Source of the DNA: CATQHW01 sp965243545
GTDB taxonomy: Bacteria; Spirochaetota; Spirochaetia; SZUA-6; Bin103
Assembly: GCA_965243545.1 (NCBI GenBank)
Contig: OZ251573.1
Location: 2,666,001 to 2,730,000 of the forward strand
Direction: 5' to 3'
Length of the DNA stretch: 64,000 bases
The first letter of the stretch is position 1, and every line of letters begins with the position of its first letter. A model generated the notes under the pieces. It was given only the letters and a program-made list of their open reading frames with translations. It had not been told where the DNA came from and did not search any database. This document shows, piece after piece, positions 24,748-32,339 of the stretch. The position numbers were made by a program, and so were the translations under genes.

Positions 24748-26262
24748 TCAGCGCTCCAGGCGTCCGGTCACCTCGCCGCCGCCGCGCACCGCCCGCACGA
24801 CGAAGACGCCGGCCGGCTTGGCGTTGATGAGCCGGTAGAAGTCCCGCAGGCCGGCGACCGGGGCGCCGTCGATGCCGACGATCGTGTCGCCCGGCAGCAA
24901 CTCGGAGTCCTCCGGCGCCATCGTCACGTACACGCCGGCGTCCGGGCGCACGGCCCGCCTTGATTCGGTGAGCGCCTGCAAGGGCTGCACGCGCACGTTG
25001 GGCCACGTCGTGGCCAGATCGGGAGGATCGCCGCGGACGCCCGGGCGGACCACCACCGTGCGCTCCGCGCCGTCCCGCACCAACCGGAACTCGGCCGGCG
25101 CCTCCGGCGTCAGCGCGGCGATGGCCCGGATCAGCGCGTCGCTGTCGCCGATCGGCCGGTCTCCGGCGGAAAGCACCACGTCGCCGGGCCGTATGCCGGC
25201 CGCCGCCGCCGGCTGCCCGTCGAAGACGTCGAAGATCACGGCGCCGCCGGCGCGCCCCGGCGCCAGGTCCTCCAGGATGTCCGGTCCGCCGACCGACACC
25301 CCCAACCAGGCGTACCGGACGGCGCCGGTCTCTATGAGCTGGTCGATCACGGGCTTGGCGTTGTTGATCGGCAGCGCGAAACCGATTCCGGTCGACGCGA
25401 AGCGCGGGCTGGTCGACCGGTACTCCTCGGTCTGAATCCAGGTGTTGATCCCGACGACCCGCCCGGCGACGTCGACCAGGGCGCCGCCGGAGTTGCCGGG
25501 GTTCATGGTGGCGTCGGTCTGGATGAAGTCGCTGATGCTGCGGACGCGGACGCCGGACCGGCCGACGGCGCTCACCACGCCGAGGGTGAGCGTGGCGTCG
25601 AGTCCGAACGGACTGCCGGCGGCCAGCACCAGATCGCCCGGACGCACGCCGTCGGAGTCGCCGAGCACGGCGACCGGCAGGTCGCCGTTCGCGTCGATCG
25701 CCAGCACCGCCAGGTCCGCGTGGACGTCCGTCCCCACCACCTCGGCCGGAAAGGCGCGGCGGTCGTTGAGCGTCACCGTGATCCGCTCCTTGTCCTGCAC
25801 CACGTGGTTGTTGGTGAGCACGTAGTACCGGCCGGCGTCACGGCGCACCAGCACCCCGGAACCGACTCCCGGAATCGGCAACGGCGGGTCCTGCTCCGGA
25901 TCGGGCAGCAGGGAGGGGTCCCACTCCGGTCCGGCCGGCGCGTCGTCCGGCGCGCTCGACTCCGTTTCGACCTTGACCACGACCGGCAGTACGGCGTCGG
26001 CCAGCCGGCGCAGGGCGGTCTGCAGGTCGAGCAACGCGGTCTGCGTACCGCTGCCGCCCGCCGGCGCCGCAACGGGGTCCTCCTGCGCATGCAGCCCCGC
26101 AGCCGCCACAAGCAGGAACGCGCCGCACGTCAGCGCCCGCAGAGCCCGGAGCGCCCGCGGGCGGGATGCGGCCGGCGCGGCGTTCGCCGATGCGCCGTTG
26201 GCGGCCGGGCCGTTGGCGGCTGCGCCGCTCGTGGAAGCGCCGCTCGTAGAAGCGCCGTTCAC
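24748..26262 (-). CDS. HtrA/DegP-family trypsin-like serine protease with two PDZ domains
   Basis: A 504-residue envelope protease and chaperone. A signal or anchor segment (about residues 43-59) is preceded by an unusual Ser/Thr/Gly/Ala/Asn-rich N-terminus of about 33 residues containing STSGA repeats. The catalytic triad is H153 (TNNHVV), D183 (HADLAVL) and S258 (NPGNSGGAL). The first PDZ domain spans about 310-400 (WLGVSV, AGIRPGDVVLSAGDRPI), the second about 415-500 (GVYVTMAPEDSELLPGDTIVGIDG). The start is a GTG overlapping the map stop by four bases. As last gene of the DnaJ-SurA-NusB-Map operon it fits periplasmic protein quality control. Confidence 0.88.
   Translation of the reverse strand: MNGASTSGASTSGAAANGPAANGASANAAPAASRPRALRALRALTCGAFLLVAAAGLHAQEDPVAAPAGGSGTQTALLDLQTALRRLADAVLPVVVKVETESSAPDDAPAGPEWDPSLLPDPEQDPPLPIPGVGSGVLVRRDAGRYYVLTNNHVVQDKERITVTLNDRRAFPAEVVGTDVHADLAVLAIDANGDLPVAVLGDSDGVRPGDLVLAAGSPFGLDATLTLGVVSAVGRSGVRVRSISDFIQTDATMNPGNSGGALVDVAGRVVGINTWIQTEEYRSTSPRFASTGIGFALPINNAKPVIDQLIETGAVRYAWLGVSVGGPDILEDLAPGRAGGAVIFDVFDGQPAAAAGIRPGDVVLSAGDRPIGDSDALIRAIAALTPEAPAEFRLVRDGAERTVVVRPGVRGDPPDLATTWPNVRVQPLQALTESRRAVRPDAGVYVTMAPEDSELLPGDTIVGIDGAPVAGLRDFYRLINAKPAGVFVVRAVRGGGEVTGRLER
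26222..26257 (-). repeat. 15-bp tandem repeat at the HtrA N-terminus
   Basis: Two near-identical 15-bp units (26222-26236 and 26237-26251, one difference) plus a partial third encode repeated STSGA just after the start codon, before the signal segment. In-frame, so copy changes would lengthen the N-terminal tail without breaking the protein. Confidence 0.8.
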
Positions 26263-27116
26263 AGATGCGTCGTCAGCACTTCGGAGCGGTCGCTCAGGAC
26301 CGCCACCGTGTGCTCGAAGTGGGCGGCGCGCTTGCGGTCGGCGGTGACCACGGTCCAGCCGTCGTCGAGAATCTCCACCTGCCACGTGCCTTCGGTGATC
26401 ATCGGTTCGATGGCCAGCACCATACCCGGTTTGATACGGGGATTCTTCCCCGGCGAAGGATAGTTGGGCACCTGCGGGTCCTCGTGAGGTGAGAACCCGA
26501 CGCCGTGCCCGCAGAACTGACGCACCACGCCGTACCCCTTGGTGCTGGCGTAGCGGTACACGGCGTTGGCCACGTCGCGCAGGCGGTTGCCGGGCACCGC
26601 CGCGGCGACCGCCAACGCCAGGCACTCGCGGGTCACCTGCAGCAGCGTCGCCATCTTCGGCGCGACGCTGCCGACCGGCATGGTGAACGCGGCGTCGCTG
26701 AAGCAGCCGCCGCGGTCGACCCCGCAGTCGATGCCGACGATATCTCCGTCGGCCAGCCGGCGCCGGCCGGGAATGCCGTGGATCACCTCTTCGTTGATGG
26801 AGATGCAGAGCGTCGCCGGGTAGTCCAGGTAGCCCAGGAAGGCGGGCCGGGCGCCGAGCGATTCGATACGCGCGCGCGCGAGCCGGTCGAGCTCGGCGGT
26901 GGTGACGCCGGGTTCGACGCTGCCGGCGACGGCTCGCAGGGTCTCCGACAGGATGCGCGCCGATTCGCGGATACCGCTGATCTCCCCGTCGCTCTTGAGG
27001 GTGAGCCCCGGCGCATCGCCGCCCGGCTGCCCGTCGTCGGCGCGGCGCCCGCGGCCCGGCAGCCGCAAGCCGCGGCCGGACGCCGCGCGGCGGCGCCGGC
27101 GACTCCGCGCGGTCAC
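26259..27116 (-). CDS. map: Type I methionine aminopeptidase
   Basis: A cytosolic enzyme removing initiator methionine. The pita-bread fold shows all five metal ligands: two aspartates in GIDCGVDRGGCFSDAAFT, the histidine in GHGVGFSPHE, and glutamates in LAIEPMI and HFEHTVAV. The expected core begins at LKSDGEISGIRESARIL. No start codon lies at the usual place, so translation must begin upstream. The GTG at 27116, overlapping the nusB stop by four bases, gives 285 residues with an Arg-rich extension of about 45; a TTG closer to the core is the alternative. It is cotranscribed with nusB and htrA. Confidence 0.92.
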   Translation of the reverse strand: MTARSRRRRRAASGRGLRLPGRGRRADDGQPGGDAPGLTLKSDGEISGIRESARILSETLRAVAGSVEPGVTTAELDRLARARIESLGARPAFLGYLDYPATLCISINEEVIHGIPGRRRLADGDIVGIDCGVDRGGCFSDAAFTMPVGSVAPKMATLLQVTRECLALAVAAAVPGNRLRDVANAVYRYASTKGYGVVRQFCGHGVGFSPHEDPQVPNYPSPGKNPRIKPGMVLAIEPMITEGTWQVEILDDGWTVVTADRKRAAHFEHTVAVLSDRSEVLTTHL

Positions 27117-27586
27117 GCGAGCGCCGGGGCCGGCGCGCTCTCCACCCGCTTGCGTACGCCGTCGAGCACGCCGTTGACGAACCGGTAGGAATCGTCGGTG
27201 CCGTACCGTTTGGCGATCTCCACCGCCTCGTCGATGACGACCGACGCCGGCACGTCCCGTTGGTGCAGCAGGCAGTAGACGCTCATCCGCAGAATCGCCA
27301 GGTCGACGCGAGACAGCCGCTCCAGGTCCCAGTGCTCCAGCTGCCGGTCGATGCAGCCGTCGACCGCCGGCAGGTGCTCTATGCTGCCGGCCACCAGCAG
27401 CCGCGCGAAGGCGTGCGCCTCGTCGCTCACCGCGTCGCGGTGGGCGGCGTCCATCCACGACAGCTCGACCACGTCGGCGGCCGATCCCCCGCACGCGTCG
27501 TACCGGTACAGCGACTGCATGGCCAGCACGCGGCCGTCACGCCGTGACGACCTGCGTCCGTCTTTCAGGACGTCCCGGCCCGGCAC
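27113..27586 (-). CDS. nusB: Transcription antitermination factor NusB
   Basis: An all-helical RNA-binding protein that with NusE acts in rRNA antitermination. The N-terminal RRDGRVLAMQSLYRYD aligns with the RRxAR-ALQALY start of NusB proteins. DLERLSRVDLAILRMSVYCLL and VVIDEAVEIAKRYGTDDSYRFVNGVLDGV are the conserved C-terminal blocks. The conserved Arg-rich helix needs a start at or before it. The candidates are GTG at 27586 (GGAAG four bases upstream, 22-base overlap with the SurA-like gene) or a CTG at 27568; I list the GTG. Internal starts at 27529 or 27520 would cut the helix. Confidence 0.9.
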   Translation of the reverse strand: MPGRDVLKDGRRSSRRDGRVLAMQSLYRYDACGGSAADVVELSWMDAAHRDAVSDEAHAFARLLVAGSIEHLPAVDGCIDRQLEHWDLERLSRVDLAILRMSVYCLLHQRDVPASVVIDEAVEIAKRYGTDDSYRFVNGVLDGVRKRVESAPAPALA

Positions 27587-28698
27587 GTCGCTTCCAGGTT
27601 CGCCTCGAAGACTTCGATCTGCGCCCGGCCGCGCAGCTCGCCGGCCACCTCCTGCACCGCCTGCTGATAGGCGCGGCCTTGGCGTTCGCTGGTGATCAGG
27701 GCGGTGATCTGCCCGCGAACCGTTTGCGGCGACCGCGGCGTCACCGGATCGTCCAGCGCGAGCAGACGGGCATCCAGGCGGTCGGCCATCCTGAGGATGT
27801 GGAAGCCGACGTTCGACTCCACCACGCCGCTCACTTCGCCGACGCCGATGGTGAACACCTCCTGCAGAAACGTCTCCCCCAGCGTCTCCAGCACCGCCGC
27901 ATCGTCCCGGCGCAGATAGCGGTTCCCCAACTCCCCGCCCCGGTAGCGGGAGGCGCTGTCGTCCGAGTACTTGGACACCAGATCGTCGAATGACGCCCCG
28001 CCGCGCAGCTCCTGCAGCACCGCTTCGCCGCGCTCCCGCGCCTGCCGCACGCCGGTCTCGTCCTGGCCGATCGTGCTGAAGTGGATGTGGATCACCAGCG
28101 CCATCTCCGGCTGCACGAACTGCCGGATGTTCGCGTTGTAGAACTGCTGCAGGTCCTCGGCCGACGGGTCCGGCGCCGCCTGCAACCAGTCGGGCCGCGC
28201 CTGCGCGACCAGGCGTTGCGTGATGAGTCCGGCGGTGAACCGCTCCCGGTACTCCTCCAGCGTCAGCCCGGTTTCGCGCATGATCACCGCCCGCCATTCG
28301 TCGTCGGCCAGCTGCCGGTCCACGCCGAGCTGCTGTTCCGCCTCCCGGCGCTGGGCGACCATCTGCGCGTCGACTTCCGCCTCGGTGGGGATCAGCCGCC
28401 GCCGTTCGGACTCCTGCTCGACCAGGTACTGGTCGATGAGCGTGTCGAGCACCGGCCGGCAGTCCTCCGGGGCGATCGAGTCGGCGCCGCTGAGACGCGC
28501 CACCACGCCGGCGAACGCCGTGAACTGCGGTGAGGAGATGATCTGCGGGTCGTGCAGACGCACCGTGGCGACCGGGCGGGCGATCGATTGCGGCGCGGCC
28601 GTGCCGGCCGCCGCCAGCATCAGGCCGGCCGCGGCGGCGATCCGGCATCCTCGCGCCCCAAGCCCGCGGCGGCCGGCCGATTTCAAGATGTGCACCAT
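27565..28698 (-). CDS. SurA/PpiC-type periplasmic peptidyl-prolyl isomerase
   Basis: A 377-residue exported chaperone. The signal peptide covers about residues 12-37, and a SurA-type N-terminal helical domain runs to about 200 (DTLIDQYLVEQESERR, TLEEYRERFTAGLITQRLV). A parvulin domain follows (about 205-330; LVIHIHFS, GGASFDDLVSKYSDDSASRYRGGELGN, EVSGVVESNVGFHILRMADR), then a C-terminal helix. It would help outer-membrane proteins fold. A TAGTAT hexamer lies eight bases before the ATG, so it may also have its own leaderless promoter. It is followed by nusB with overlapping ends. Confidence 0.88.
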   Translation of the reverse strand: MVHILKSAGRRGLGARGCRIAAAAGLMLAAAGTAAPQSIARPVATVRLHDPQIISSPQFTAFAGVVARLSGADSIAPEDCRPVLDTLIDQYLVEQESERRRLIPTEAEVDAQMVAQRREAEQQLGVDRQLADDEWRAVIMRETGLTLEEYRERFTAGLITQRLVAQARPDWLQAAPDPSAEDLQQFYNANIRQFVQPEMALVIHIHFSTIGQDETGVRQARERGEAVLQELRGGASFDDLVSKYSDDSASRYRGGELGNRYLRRDDAAVLETLGETFLQEVFTIGVGEVSGVVESNVGFHILRMADRLDARLLALDDPVTPRSPQTVRGQITALITSERQGRAYQQAVQEVAGELRGRAQIEVFEANLEATCRAGTS

Positions 28699-28725
28699 GT
28701 CTCAAGATACTATGTCGGTTGTCTT

Positions 28726-29523
28726 TCAGGCGCGCATGACCGGATCGCGCAGTCCCACCCGTTCCTTGAGCTTGCGGACGCCGGCGAGCGCCCCGTCCAG
28801 GTTGATCGCCCGCCGCAGGTAGCGGCGCGCCGCCTCCAGGTCGCCGGCGTCGGTGTAGATCTCGGCGATGCGCTTGCAGAAGAACGCCGACTCCCGGTCC
28901 GACAGGTCCAGGTCGATCAGCTCCTCGATGCGGCGGACCGAGTCGACCGCCGCAGCGGCGCCGGCCATCTTGAAGCACGCCACGTCGCGCATCCGCTCCA
29001 CCACCTCCGCTATGAAGTGGCGGAAGTAGGGGCGCGCCGCCTCCGCGTGGTAGACGCGGAGGTAGTACTCGCACGCCTTGTCGTACCGGCCGTCGCGCTC
29101 CAACGCTTCCGCCAGCAGATAGGCGCAGTCCATGAAGTCGTCGTAGTCGAGCAACGACGCCAGATCGGAGCCGATGCGCGCCTCCAGCTGACCGAAGGTG
29201 GCCAGCGCCTCCCGGTCGCGGGAACGCATCAGGTCGTAGAGCACCAGCTTGGCCAGGCTGACCGGGTCGGCTCGGGAGCGGAGGAACGAACGGTAGTCGA
29301 AGCGGCGCCGGCGCGGGCGGAGCCGGTCGTACTCGCTACGCCGGTCCCGGTCGCCGAGCACGCGGTAGGCGTCGAGCAGCCGCCGCATGCGCTCCGCCGC
29401 CTGGTCGCCGTCAAGCGCGGTCAGGTCCGGGTGCAGCTCCTTGGCGCGCTGCCGGAAACAGCGCTTGATCCGTTCCGGTGAGTCTTTCGGGTCGGCCCCC
29501 AGAACCTGGTAGTAGTCGTCCAC
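28726..29523 (-). CDS. DnaJ-domain protein with TPR-like repeats
   Basis: A 265-residue cytosolic co-chaperone-like protein. The J domain occupies residues 1-68 with the HPD motif at 31-33 (KELHPDLT), followed by a basic stretch and helical TPR-like pairs (about 120-250; DCAYLLAEALERDGRYDKACEYY, EIYTDAGDLEAARRYLRRAINLDG). There is no Gly/Phe region or zinc finger, so it is not classical DnaJ. The start is a GTG. It heads the folding and secretion operon and diverges from the membrane protein at 29637. Confidence 0.85.
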   Translation of the reverse strand: MDDYYQVLGADPKDSPERIKRCFRQRAKELHPDLTALDGDQAAERMRRLLDAYRVLGDRDRRSEYDRLRPRRRRFDYRSFLRSRADPVSLAKLVLYDLMRSRDREALATFGQLEARIGSDLASLLDYDDFMDCAYLLAEALERDGRYDKACEYYLRVYHAEAARPYFRHFIAEVVERMRDVACFKMAGAAAAVDSVRRIEELIDLDLSDRESAFFCKRIAEIYTDAGDLEAARRYLRRAINLDGALAGVRKLKERVGLRDPVMRA

Positions 29524-29539
29524 CCGCTCGGCCCGCGCC

Positions 29540-29569
29540 AGGGTAGCCGCGCGCCGCCCGTTTGGTCAA
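29540..29569 (-). promoter_or_regulatory. Promoter of the DnaJ-SurA-NusB-Map-HtrA operon
   Basis: Minus-strand TTGACC (29569-29564), an 18-bp spacer and TACCCT (29545-29540). Transcription would start near 29533, about ten bases before the GTG start, leaving almost no room for a ribosome site. No CIRCE or sigma-32-like element was seen. Confidence 0.45.
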
Positions 29570-29599
29570 ACGGAGCGCGGCAGGCTGACCGCGGCAAAT

Positions 29600-29628
29600 T
29601 TGAGCTTGGCGCCGCCGGCGGGTAGACT
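29600..29628 (+). promoter_or_regulatory. Leaderless promoter of the membrane protein at 29637
   Basis: TTGAGC (29600-29605), exactly 17 bp, TAGACT (29623-29628), then eight bases of alternating GC and the ATG at 29637. Both hexamers are good matches at ideal spacing and no Shine-Dalgarno is present, so transcription should begin at or within two bases of the ATG. Confidence 0.55.
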
Positions 29629-29636
29629 GCGCGCGC

Positions 29637-30527
29637 ATGTTCCCGTTTCTGATCAAGAAGGCGTTCTTCGACATGTGGGACAACCTGTTCCGCATCTTCG
29701 CCCTCAACCTGGGGTACGTGCTGATCATCAGCGGCACCGGCTTTCTGATCAGCGCGGTGGCGCAGACGCAGCTCGCCTACTTCGCCGTCCTGATCGTCGG
29801 CTGCGCGGCGCTGTCGGTCTTCACCATGGGCACGGCGGCGATCACCAGCGCGCTTGCCGACTACAAGACCCCGGAATGGCGGGAGTTCGTCGACGCGATC
29901 CGCGCGCGCTGGCTGCCGGCGGTGGTGCTGGTGGCGATCAACGCGGCGGTGTTCCTGTTCCTGACCATGATCGCGCTGCCGGTCTACACCCAGTCGACGC
30001 TCGGACTGGTGGCGCTCGGCCTGCTGGGCTGGACGGCGGTGTTCTGGCTGCTGGCCACGCAGGCGTTCTTCCCGCTCATCACGCGGATGGCCGACCCGTT
30101 CGGCAAGACGGTCCGCAAGTGCTTGACGCTGCTGTTCGACAACACCGGCTTCATGGTCGGCCTGTTCATCACCCTCAACGTCACCGCCCCGTACCTGATC
30201 GCCCTGTTCCTGCTGCTGTTCCTGTCGGTCCCGACCCGCCTGCTGGCGTTCGGATCGCCCATGCTGCTGCTGCCCGGACCGGCCACCGCGGTGCTGCTGC
30301 TCACGGTCGCCTTCAAGCTGCGCATGTACAAGTACGACTACCTGGAGGAACGGCAGGCGGACGCCGGCGAGGATGGCGCGCCGGACGGCGATCCGCCGGA
30401 GGAAGGCGGGCGGCCGGGCCGCCGGCGGCGCCGGGTGCGCATACCGTGGGACGCGCTGCTGGCCGAGGACCGGGAGCAAGTCGGGGTGCGCACGTTGCGC
30501 GGGATGATCTTTCCCTGGAAGGAATGA
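29637..30527 (+). CDS. Conserved polytopic membrane protein with basic C-terminal tail
   Basis: A 296-residue protein. The N-terminus (FPFLIKKAFFDMWDNLFRI) is amphipathic and followed by about six membrane segments up to residue 225. A charged, Gly/Asp/Arg-rich linker follows, then a tail ending in IPWDALLAEDREQVGVRTLRGMIFPWKE that looks like a conserved docking peptide. The overall plan recalls DUF624-like membrane proteins and conserved spirochaete membrane proteins, but I cannot name it. The start is fixed by the promoter only eight bases upstream. Monocistronic; converges with the flavodoxin-like gene. Confidence 0.65.
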   Translation: MFPFLIKKAFFDMWDNLFRIFALNLGYVLIISGTGFLISAVAQTQLAYFAVLIVGCAALSVFTMGTAAITSALADYKTPEWREFVDAIRARWLPAVVLVAINAAVFLFLTMIALPVYTQSTLGLVALGLLGWTAVFWLLATQAFFPLITRMADPFGKTVRKCLTLLFDNTGFMVGLFITLNVTAPYLIALFLLLFLSVPTRLLAFGSPMLLLPGPATAVLLLTVAFKLRMYKYDYLEERQADAGEDGAPDGDPPEEGGRPGRRRRRVRIPWDALLAEDREQVGVRTLRGMIFPWKE

Positions 30528-30544
30528 CAGCGGCGCCCGGCCGG

Positions 30545-30955
30545 TCAGCCGACGCGCAGGTGCGCGCCGATCGCCCGCGCCTCTTCCGCTGACTTGAGCA
30601 CCCCGGAGTTCTTCAGGTACATGCCCTCATGCTCCATCGACCGCATCAGCCGGAGCAGGGCGCGGTTGGACCCCAGAAACGACTTGGCCACGAATGCGTA
30701 GGACCGCTTGCCCTGAATCAGACCGGCGGACGCCAGAAACGGCGCCACGCGCGCCGGTATCTTGCCCGTGATCGACAGCGACTCGGTACCGACCACGGCG
30801 TACTGATGGGCCGTGAGCTTGGAGTGGACGTCCCGGATGCCGTCGATCAGTTCGACCTGATGGCCCTGCGACTCGATGCCGGCCTGCAGCCCGCGGGCCA
30901 GCGCCAGCAGGCCCTGCCGGTTGCGGTCCGCGAAGAAGACTACCGCCACGCGCAT
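30545..30955 (-). CDS. Small flavodoxin-like-fold protein of unknown function
   Basis: A 136-residue protein beginning MRVAVVFFADRNRQGLLALARGL and containing a GIESQGHQVELIDG strand-turn and a GTESLSITGKIP segment, the alternating alpha/beta layout of small flavodoxin-like proteins. The FMN-binding T/S-x-T-G-N loop is not evident (FADRNRQG instead), so flavin binding is doubtful. The ATG is preceded six bases away by CACACT. It diverges from the lipoprotein gene with nine bases between start codons. Confidence 0.6.
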   Translation of the reverse strand: MRVAVVFFADRNRQGLLALARGLQAGIESQGHQVELIDGIRDVHSKLTAHQYAVVGTESLSITGKIPARVAPFLASAGLIQGKRSYAFVAKSFLGSNRALLRLMRSMEHEGMYLKNSGVLKSAEEARAIGAHLRVG

Positions 30956-30964
30956 ACCCGCAGT

Positions 30965-32239
30965 GTGCCGCACCGCAACGGCGTTCGGCTACGCCCCCCG
31001 GACGCGGCCGGCGGTCGAGCGCTGCCGGCGCTCCGAGCGGCGATCTCGCTCCGAGCGGCGATCTCGCTCCGAGCGGCGGGCGCGCTGTTGGCGGCGTGCG
31101 CGTTGTTGACCGCCTGCGGGCCGCAGCCGCCGGGCGGACTGCCGCCCCGCCGCGTCGCCGTGCTGAGCGAGGACCAGGTCGCGGCGCCGATGACGGTGGC
31201 CGCGGTCGACGGCGAGCTGCACGTACTGTTCGCCAACCTCGACACGTTGACCCTGCAGCTCGCGCGGCTCGACCCCGGCGGCGAACGGCGCACCGTGGAG
31301 ACCGTCGACGCGGTCGGCATCTACCCGGTCGACCTCACCGCGTTCGGCGTGCACGCCTACGCCGTGCGCGACGGCCGGCAGCACGTGGTCTACCTCGATC
31401 AGCAGCAGCCGGACGCGCTGATTCCGAAGTGGATCCGCCGCGACGCCGGCGACCGCGTGTGGTCGGTCGTCACGCCGGTGTTCGACGGGACGCCCCGCGC
31501 GTTGCTGCCGCAGGAGTCAGGCGATCTGCTGCTGGTCACGGCGACCCCGGACGGCGCGTCCGTAGTGGAGATCGACGACTTCTCAGGTTCCGGCCGGCAC
31601 CGGCCGGAGGGCATGGGGGAGAGCCCGCGCGCCGTCTGGCCGCTGCCGTGCGCCGGCCCCGCGTCGTTCGTCGCGCGGGCGGCCGGCGGCGCGCTCACCC
31701 GGTACGGCGGTGACGGAACGGCGCAGCCGCTGCTGGACGGCGCCGGCGCCCACTACGCGGCGTGCGCCGGCGGGACGCCCCACGTCCTGTGGCACGTACC
31801 GGCCACCAGCGAGGTGCTGTTCGCGCCGCTCGCCGGCGACGGGTTGGGACCGACGACCGCGGTGACGCTGGCGGTCGGCACCACGTCGGTCTATTTCCTG
31901 CCGCACCGGGACGGCTTCAGCTTCGTGATCGACGAGCACGCCGCCGCCGGCGGCGGGACGGGGCGCCACCGGATCGCCCTGATCCATCCGGCCGGCGGGC
32001 GGGGCGAACCGGACGGCTACCGCAAGTCGGTGCTGATCGATCCGGCCGACCCGCGCGGTTTTGCGGCCGCCCACTTCGACGGGCTGCTGGCCATCGTCGA
32101 ACGCCGCTCCGGCGAACCGGAGGACTCGGCGGCCGAGGCCGGCTCAGCAGCCGGGGCGGATGCGGCGACGGGGGCAGATGCGGCGACGGGGGCAGATGCG
32201 GCGACCGGTCTGCGGGCGGTCATCCACGCGCTCCCGTAA
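30965..32239 (+). CDS. Hypothetical lipoprotein with repeats in signal peptide and C-terminus
   Basis: A 424-residue protein from a GTG start. The signal region contains tandem LRAAIS units, then a core ending in a lipobox LTAC near residue 54. The mature part is rich in beta strands with regularly spaced WxVxxP and VVYLDQQQ-like segments, suggesting a beta-propeller; no catalytic motif was recognised. The C-terminus carries three GADAAT hexapeptides. The GTG is six bases after a CATACC hexamer. By layout it resembles the lipoprotein at 23445. Function unknown. Confidence 0.6.
   Translation: MPHRNGVRLRPPDAAGGRALPALRAAISLRAAISLRAAGALLAACALLTACGPQPPGGLPPRRVAVLSEDQVAAPMTVAAVDGELHVLFANLDTLTLQLARLDPGGERRTVETVDAVGIYPVDLTAFGVHAYAVRDGRQHVVYLDQQQPDALIPKWIRRDAGDRVWSVVTPVFDGTPRALLPQESGDLLLVTATPDGASVVEIDDFSGSGRHRPEGMGESPRAVWPLPCAGPASFVARAAGGALTRYGGDGTAQPLLDGAGAHYAACAGGTPHVLWHVPATSEVLFAPLAGDGLGPTTAVTLAVGTTSVYFLPHRDGFSFVIDEHAAAGGGTGRHRIALIHPAGGRGEPDGYRKSVLIDPADPRGFAAAHFDGLLAIVERRSGEPEDSAAEAGSAAGADAATGADAATGADAATGLRAVIHALP
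31031..31080 (+). repeat. 18-bp tandem repeat inside a signal peptide
   Basis: Two exact copies of CTCCGAGCGGCGATCTCG (31031-31048, 31049-31066) and a 14-base partial third encode LRAAIS-LRAAIS-LRAAGA in the n-region and core of the lipoprotein signal peptide. Confidence 0.9.
32153..32206 (+). repeat. 18-bp tandem repeat at the lipoprotein C-terminus
   Basis: Three units of GGGGCAGATGCGGCGACG type (32153, 32171, 32189; one or no differences, last base varying) encode GADAAT three times, eleven codons before the stop. Confidence 0.9.
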
Positions 32240-32242
32240 GGG

Positions 32243-32331
32243 GCCGACGGCGAATGGAAAGCGCGGACGGGATCGGCATCCGGCCCCTCGCGGCCGGTCT
32301 CCAAGCCTTGAGGACCGACCGTCTCCGGTAA
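32243..32331 (+). pseudogene. Remnant 3' end of a DUF4143 ATPase gene
   Basis: About 89 bases here resemble, base for base with substitutions, the last 90 bases of the intact ATPase gene ending at 35724. In frame it reads MESADGIGIRPLAAGLQALRTDRLR then stop, against MKSADGIDIWPLAEFLQALETDRLW then stop. There is no upstream sequence of the gene. Both copies lie just before the stop of a convergent repeat lipoprotein gene, so this is the tail of a duplicated module that lost its ATPase. Confidence 0.8.
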
Positions 32332-32339
32332 GGCGGCGC

